64,000 nt of DNA from Cryptomeria japonica (Eukaryota; Streptophyta; Pinopsida; Cupressales; Cupressaceae): positions 529,166,291 to 529,230,290 of the forward strand of contig NC_081409.1 in NCBI RefSeq assembly GCF_030272615.1. Direction: 5' to 3'. Position numbers and translations under genes: made by a program. A model generated the notes under the pieces. That model saw only the letters and a program-made list of their open reading frames with translations, did not search any database and was not told where the DNA came from. Shown here piece by piece: positions 57,926 through 64,000 of the stretch (within the stretch, counting starts at the first letter, position 1; each line of letters starts with the position of its first letter).

Positions 57926-58711
57926 TCTTAACTTAAACAAGCAAGACTTCTTTTAGACAAACCTTTGAAAATAACAGTTTTGCAGAACAGAACAAAGGTT
58001 ACCAAACTCTCACCTGTTTTCCATTGAAAAGCAAATAATCTCCTCTAGCTTCCCTAACTGCTCCTTCTCTCCGAAATCAGACTCCCTCTCCTTTATCCTT
58101 TTTCTTTGTTTTCAGATAACTTACCAGGCAACTGAATGAAAATTTATCACAGGGGAATTTTATACATGGGAAGATCAGATAATGATAGTTTATCAACTCA
58201 CATCAGGATTGACATGCTCGAGGCGTTGATGCATAAATGCCTCGATTAATGATTTACCCTTCCGCATGAGTTAATAATAATTTATTTCGTGCGATATCCA
58301 GTCTTGCATGAAACGAAGGTCTACTCACACTCATAACAATGATGCCCTTTTCCTTGAAAAAGAAATAAAATCTTTTGATTTGACATGCCGACGGGACCAT
58401 TGATTGCTTTGAGAGAAAGGCGACGCAACGTACTCCAAAAATAAACTCCTGACGTCGGTACTTACCAAAAACTACTTTGAATAGGTTTGAACCAAGCTTC
58501 AAAACGGTTCAAAGTATTTCAAAAAGGACCGCCGCGATAAAGATACTTCCTGCCAAAGAAAGAGTGTTAGTATGAAAAATTTGGTCGAATCACTTTGAAC
58601 TACTTCGAACTGAGGTTCGAAATGATTCAAAGCGATTCAAAGGGAGGGGAGCAATGACCGTGGAAACTTGCGACCTTGACCGACTTATTCAAAAGACGAT
58701 AGATACTTAGA
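57926..58711 (-). promoter_or_regulatory. 5' untranslated and promoter region of the 1035-aa gene
   Basis: Minus-strand TGTATAAAATT (TATA at 58158-58164) lies about 235 bases before the ATG; transcription would begin near 58130. The stretch after it is purine-rich. A strong splice-donor-like CAGGTGAGAG occurs near 58010-58020, but no matching acceptor is clear. Further upstream (58470-58640) are many TTCAAA/TTCGAA boxes, some in inverted pairs. No frame here has support. Confidence 0.5.
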
Positions 58712-61463
58712 TGATAAAGAGGAGACCTCGAATAAGATAGGTGGGGTTTTTAAAAAGGGGGGACCTTTGAAATAATATGGCGACTCTAAACACAACAAAC
58801 AAGTGTGCAGATTTTAAGTATGTAGTGCAAACATAAATACACACACACAAGAGCACATCACATAACACCAGATGTACGAGGAAAACCCAATGTGGGAAAA
58901 CCTCAGTGAGAATAGTTGTTGGACTCTACTGCTCCAATCCAGCCTCATAGAAAATAACAATTTATAATGTTTAGGGCACCAACCCAAGGAGCACCAACCC
59001 CTGAAGCTTTAGGGAAGCAACACAAGGAGCACCAACCCTTGATTTTATGAGAACCTACTCAAAGGATCACCTAGACCTGTTCTGAGCACCCACTTAGAGA
59101 TTTACAATGACTGTTCAAGATTACAATTGCAATAATGAAATCTTGCTACAAATGAATTTTGTAACACTTACACATTTCTCATACCATGAGAATGACTTTC
59201 TCTACCTTCTAAAATTTTTCCTCTATTTCTCCTCCTTCCTCTGGTTATCTTCTTCTCTCCGCTACAACATTATTCTCAAGAATGATCTATTCTTACTATG
59301 TTTTCTCTTGGTAGCTACACACTCTATCTCTCTCTCAACAACAACACTCTCTGTACTTTTCTGTAGCAACACACCTCTCTTTAGCAACACTATATATATT
59401 CTCTCTACACACACCATTAGTCAACTTGTTGAGATATCATTATTTACCACCAACCAATGTTGAATCATATTTATAGCTACTGTTGGATTAGATTGACTCT
59501 GTACAAATCAGATTTTTCTTCTACTGCACTATTGATTATTTTATTCAAGTCGGTTGTCTTGGAGGTGTGCAACTCAAGAGATTTTATTCGCAGTCCTAAA
59601 TAAGATCTCAGATCAGCTGCCTGAATTAAATGCATTATGTCTATCTTCAAATCTTTCTCTATAATTGGATTACTAATTTTAGTAATCTTCCTCTGCCCAA
59701 AATGATCAACAATCCTTCCTCGAGCCAAACAACCTACCTGCAACTTGGTTGCCATTAATGTGTCTTTCATCCTCTCTGAAAAGTTTGACAACTACCACAC
59801 TGAAATCCACCATCATCAACTTCTGCATATTTGATTCATTCTTTGTTCATCAGGGAACCTCATGTATTCATATTATTTGTCTAGATCAAATGGTCAAGGT
59901 TGGTCGGGTAGATCATTTTGCCTATCAGCTTGCATACATCTTCTTATTCAACATCCAAGTCACTTGGTTAATCCTGGTCAATCGTCTAAATGGACCTCTG
60001 AGTCTATTGGCTTGCAGACATGGCCACAAAGTTGGTCACAATCTTCAAATATGTCACCAAAATAACCATTCATCTTTTTGATAGGTGTCCTCTGATTCAC
60101 TCCGTACATGCCACGTTGTTGGGTCAAACTTGGTCAACGCCCAGGTGGACTATTGGGCTGCTCAGATCAGTTGAACTCTATACTGTGACTATCCTTTGTG
60201 TTATGTGTATCGCATGTATGTCTACTCACACAGGTTAAGCTTATGTTATTCTCAAGAAGCCTTCCTCTTTCTTCATTAGCTTGCACCACATTAGCATAGT
60301 CCCTTAACCCACACAGGATAAGGTTTCTCCCTTTTTGTCTTTGCTTGTTCTTATCGCTTTCTTATCCCACAACCTTCTCCTTATCCTCGCAGGGATGTGC
60401 GAGATAAGGAAACCTTTCTTTTTCCTTTATACTCTTATCCCACAACAATTTTCTTACTATTGTGAACCCTCATGGGATAAGGATTTACTTAGTATCCTTC
60501 GCTTTACTTTTGTTATCCCACACGAACATTGCGCATCCTTTTACTTCATGTGGGATAAGATTTTCTTCATGGCATGCATTCACTTGTTAGCCTGCGCAAC
60601 ATTTTGTGTGTCTCTTGACCCACGCAGGATAAGGTTTTCCTCTTTTGTCTTTTCTTTTCCTTATCCTGCGGGCTTCTTCGCATCCCATCTTGGTCACATG
60701 GGATAAGCAAGCCCTTCACTTCCTTTTTTTTTCTTATCCTACGGGCCCAATGACATCATCCTTGTCTCATGCGGGATAAGTGTCTTCAAGCAATCTCCCT
60801 TTGATTTCTTATCTCGCGAGACCATTTCTTTCCAAGTTTCACCATGCGGGATAAGGAGGCGCCTTTACTTTTGTTATCCCGCATGACATTACGTGAGATT
60901 CTTAACCTGTGTGGGATAAGGGAATCCACAATCTTCCCTTTAGTTTCTTGTCCTACGCAACATTTGTTTGTCACTTTTGACACCCTGAGATAAGAGGGAA
61001 CATCTCCCCGCTTTGACCACTTTTGACTTTCTTATCCCAGACAACCATCGTTGATCACTTTTGACAATGTGATATAAGAGGGACCGCCTTGTTCAACAAA
61101 CTTAAGCTATCCCACATGACCATTGGCCGCTCTCTTCACTTAAGTATTATCTCGTGAGGCATTCAACACTCAACCAACATGCTGCGGGATAAGGGGACCA
61201 CCATTTTATTTTCATTATATTTATCCCAGATGGTCTCTTCCTGCTCATGAACCCAACATGGAACCCTCGGATGCACGTGAACCAAATAATTGTTGCCACA
61301 TGGAAATCGACTCAGTGACTATTGCCGACATGACTGACATGTGAAGATGATGAATCTGGTCAAAACCCCTGTAGCATAACACGATGTGTTATGTGCAACT
61401 GTTGCCTACATTACTACAACCTCCCTTAACATCCTTTTGATATCAATGACAATAATGCCAACA
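58712..61463 (-). repeat. Very long copia-type LTR (3' LTR of a minus-strand element)
   Basis: The right end, AATGCCAACA at 61463, is followed by ATCTCCCCCTTTGGCATTGAT, the same polypurine-tract complement as in copia-1. The left end is proposed at TGATAAAGAGG (58712), placed by analogy about 45 bp before the G-run AAGGGGGGACC. A GGAAAACCCAATGTGGGAAAACC box near 58880 is shared with other copia LTRs. At about 2.75 kb it is twice the length of the others because of the repeat array at 60.3-61.2 kb. The element body lies beyond E6, outside the window. Confidence 0.68.
60310..61230. repeat. Array of about twelve ~75-bp units with alternating GGGATAAG and CTTATCCC
   Basis: GGGATAAG or a close variant occurs near 60316, 60403, 60474, 60551, 60627, 60700, 60772, 60847, 60912, 60988, 61069 and 61186; spacings are mostly 65-87 bp. 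The complement CTTATCCC or a variant lies between them, near 60361, 60434, 60512, 60660, 60733, 60808, 60873, 61031, 61107 and 61219. Several arms are extended by GCG/CGC. The rest of each unit is diverged and T/C-rich. The array lies in the U3 of the LTR. Confidence 0.88.
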
Positions 61464-61631
61464 ATCTCCCCCTTTGGCATTGATCTCAACACACTTGCAA
61501 AATCATTTCTCCCCCTTGGACAACAATGGAAAAGGGTGCTACAACTAACTGTCAACTATACATGAATGCCCCTTTTATATAGCAATGAATGGAACTTCCA
61601 ATTTCCTTTACAACTTCTTGACCTTTGTTGC
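61464..61631 (-). other. Polypurine tract and 3' untranslated part of the same copia element
   Basis: Minus-strand GCCAAAGGGGGAGAT abuts the LTR. A second CTCCCCCTTGGAC follows near 61510, as in copia-1. Non-coding. E6 inserted at 61632. Confidence 0.7.
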
Positions 61632-62419
61632 TGAAGTAGTCATCAGTGAAGAGGGATCTCAAGGAGATCAATCCAAACTGATAGTCCAAACCAACTAATG
61701 AGAGTAAACACAACGGAAACACACAAATATGATGGAGGCAATGCATAATAGATAGTTTTATTGCATGAAATTTAATTACATCCAACCGGTAACAATCAAA
61801 TTACAACATACCGGCACACATGCCTAGTAGAATAGGTCACACCGGGACCTTGAATCAAAAGATCTATCTTCTAGGCACAATCTATCTATCTGATAATTCT
61901 TGATCTTCTAATTGATTACATTCTAAAGCATGATTACAAATATATATCGATCCAAAGGATCAAAACCCGAAGAACAAGACCTAACATGCAAAATTAACAA
62001 GGTCAGCCTCCGCTAAGAGATTCCTCTAAAAAATCCAAAGGATGAAACGTAGAAGGTCAGCCACATGCCAAGAAACATCGAGATCAACGTCCAAGGCTCC
62101 ACAAGCTTTGGAATGGGTTCTGATAGATCACCAGAATAGGTCTCAGGCAACTGGTAACAAAGGATCAACTAATAACAAGAAACTGTCATGGAAACCGATA
62201 TCGATATCTTGCCGGAAAGTGATCCAAAAGAGATGTGGTTTGAAAGTGAGCAAGAAAGATGATCGAGTCTTCAAGTAGAATCCAACTCCATAGGGTCTGG
62301 TGAGCCAAAACCGGGACACATAGAAAGAAAAACTGAAACTACAAACAAAAAACAAAACATAAAAGAAAATGTTTTTGGTTGATTCAAGATTGCTGTGAAC
62401 TAGAGATGCTCCTGCATCA
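61632..62419 (-). repeat. E6 3' LTR
   Basis: 788 bp, TGAAGTAGTCATC to CTCCTGCATCA, alignable along its length with the E2 LTRs (7791-8575 and 13199-13955). Confidence 0.92.
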
Positions 62420-62434
62420 GACATCTGAGGATAA

Positions 62435-63068
62435 TGAAAAAGTGAGCTTCTAACTTTGCTGGGGTTAGAGGAAAACCAAGGCAGTCTACCTCTTCTTGAG
62501 AAATCCAAGATGAATCTTCAACTACTCAGCTCTTCCACTTCACAAGATATTCTTTGTACTGACTGATTCAGGTACTACACCCAATCCTACTGTCCAAAAT
62601 CTCTTCAATCTAATCTAGTTCCTTCCAGGGCAATTGTCTCTCAAGGTCTACAACACTGTCCTCACTGAATTCTGGTTCATGGTACTCATGAAGATCTGCA
62701 ATGTTGAATATAAGTGAAATACTAAGACTATCTGGTAGCTCCACTTCATATGCATTTCAAGAACTGAACTTCCTCAAAATATTACAGGGTCCAAACTTCT
62801 TCATCTGCAACTTGTTATAAGTTCCAACTGGGAATCTATCTTTCCTCAAGTATACCATCACTTCATCGCCAACTTCAAATTCCTTATGTCTCCTCTTCTC
62901 ATCTGCCTTTTCCTTATATTTTCTATTCATGTCTTCCAAATGTTGTTTAACCTGAATATGCAATGTTGCCATGTGATCTGCAAAATCTTCTGCTTTTGAA
63001 CTCTTCCGGTCTTCACTGCTAATGTCTCTCAATTCTGATATTCCTCTAGGATGCACTCTGGTAATAAT
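62435..63068 (-). pseudogene. E6 integrase C-terminus and chromodomain
   Basis: Open from the insertion point to about 62757: [40 protein letters not shown] and [11 protein letters not shown], nearly the same as E2. The chromodomain follows at about 62450-62640 with stops (IEEILDSRIG, YKEYLVKWKS, VVEDSSWISQEEVD). It was copied from the same family as E2 but carries its own lesions. Confidence 0.83.
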
Positions 63069-64000
63069 TGTTGGATTCCAAGAACACTGAGAGGGAGGGG
63101 TGAATAAGTGTTCTACCAGAATAATCAATGTTAACCTTATTAAAATATGCATACACCAACTGGTATACCGATACATATAGAATTGAAAGAAGTAAAGCAA
63201 CCAATAAGCCAATCACATAAATGAATATCATAACACATAGAATTATATGTGGAAAACCTCAAAGAGGAAAAACCATGGTGGGATTTGTGACCCACAATAT
63301 CAATCCACTGGCCATGTGAAGAGATATTACAAAATTTAGGGGCCTACACTTGCAGGAAGGCTTACAGCCTAGAGCACACTTCTCAATCACAAAAGGAGCC
63401 TCACTGACTATATACAAATCCAACCTACAATCCGGAGAAATGATTGAACTGCAAAGATAACATCTTCTATGCCTGAATATAGTTTCGGTTAAGTTGTGTT
63501 TGTTCTGGTCTGAAACCCTTAACCCTATACCGGAATAACCCTTTACAAAAATATCCTCACATACATAATCTGTCTCATATATTTCACATCTCCTTCATTA
63601 TTTCCTTCCTTATATATATTCATATGATATCTCAAAATCATCTAACCAACTGACTTATATACCCTTTACAATTTATCATGCCTTATGTCAGCTTACAAAG
63701 ATAATTACAATATCAATATACATGTCGACTAGATAACATAAATACATGAATATCAAAAACAATTGCCGATGTCAGATCCAAAAGATGTCAGCCTCCAATA
63801 CCGATAACCTAATTCTAAACCATTTCGGCTTGCATTGTTGGTAACCAGTATATTTCTTCCAACCTGCCAGTGTTGGTGTTGGTGTCGGCGAAGTGTCTGT
63901 GAAGTGCTTGCCTATACACAACTAACCCAAAATATGAAGCCAAAATAAATTACCATGTTGTCATCAATGACAACATATTGAAACCAACCAATTGAGTGTC
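63069..64000 (-). repeat. Copia-type LTR inserted in E6, cut by the window end
   Basis: TGTTGGATTCCAAGAACACTG starts abruptly inside the E6 integrase. It has GAGAGGGAGGGGTGAATAAG near its start and GGAAAAACCATGGTGGG near 63268. The left duplication would be ATAAT (63064-63068). The right end is not reached, so solo LTR or full element cannot be told. Confidence 0.75.

Larger units (their letters stand above)
61632..64000 (-). mobile_element. E6: second copy of the E2 chromovirus family, partial
   Basis: Minus strand; 3' LTR, chromodomain and integrase end are present and follow E2 closely. At 63069 an LTR interrupts the integrase, so the rest of E6 lies outside the window. The candidate left duplication is GTTGC (61627-61631). 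Confidence 0.87.

Noticed and set aside
57926-57940. Start of the large gene at TTG 57940
   Set aside because: TTG is not a usual plant start; the first ATG in frame is at 57925.
58254-58502. 82-aa minus-strand frame upstream of the large gene
   Set aside because: Lies before the TATA-like box, has no motif or homologue that I recognise.
59100-60710. Frames of 67-123 aa inside the long LTR
   Set aside because: They overlap each other and the repeat array, have no motif and lie in LTR sequence.
60310-61230. CRISPR array or satellite
   Set aside because: Units are too diverged and the kept motif alternates in orientation; the setting is a plant LTR.
1-64000. tRNA, rRNA, snRNA genes
   Set aside because: No cloverleaf with box A/B sequences and no rRNA-like stretch was noticed by eye; tRNAscan and Rfam were not run.

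Overview
This is plant nuclear DNA made almost wholly of nested, decayed LTR retrotransposons. Plant features are the Ty3/gypsy chromovirus and Tat-type polyproteins, the initiator-tRNA-Met primer sites of the copia and chromovirus elements, and antisense genes of the plant mobile domain (PMD) family. The long LTRs, AT-rich composition, deep nesting and heavy decay suggest a large, repeat-rich genome such as a conifer or other gymnosperm. That is inference; nothing here names the species. I see no rRNA, tRNA or CRISPR, and no ordinary intron-containing host gene.

Layout. E1 (1 to 15596) is the 3' part of a plus-strand Tat-like Ty3 element: reverse transcriptase, two RNase H domains and integrase, then a long spacer and an antisense PMD gene. 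A chromovirus, E2 (7791-13955, minus strand, 5-bp duplication CCCAT), splits that antisense gene. E3 (15597 to about 36703) is a second plus-strand Tat-like element with a 1.65-kb 5' LTR, almost no gag, a full but broken pol, its own antisense PMD gene, a polypurine tract and a 3' LTR. That 3' LTR is split by a SIRE-like copia element (27356-35821, minus strand, duplication ACCTC), which itself holds a solo LTR (29096-30264, duplication GGTAC). At about 36.7 kb the end of E3 is fused to a truncated LTR of E4 (to 42345, minus strand), a non-autonomous Ty3 element with gag plus a long unidentified coding region and no pol. E4 sits in another minus-strand element (42346-43645), which is cut in turn by E5 (from 43646, plus strand, Tat-like, gag remnant only). 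E5 carries a solo LTR-like insertion and a repetitive 3' segment, and is followed by a Tork-like copia element, copia-2 (48694-53981, plus strand).

The right-hand part differs. An intact 1035-codon intronless reading frame (54818-57925, minus strand) of unknown function stands among broken elements. It has a TATA-like box about 230 bases upstream of its ATG and an LTR-like segment just downstream. Beyond it is a very long copia-type LTR (about 58712-61463, minus strand). Its U3 holds about twelve diverged units of roughly 75 bp, in which GGGATAAG and its complement CTTATCCC alternate. The window ends in a second copy of the E2 chromovirus family (E6, from 61632), interrupted at 63069 by another copia-type LTR that runs off the edge.

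Most annotated genes are dead pol, gag or antisense pseudogenes. The strongest candidates for something undescribed are the intact 1035-aa protein, the GGGATAAG/CTTATCCC array and the unidentified coding region of E4.
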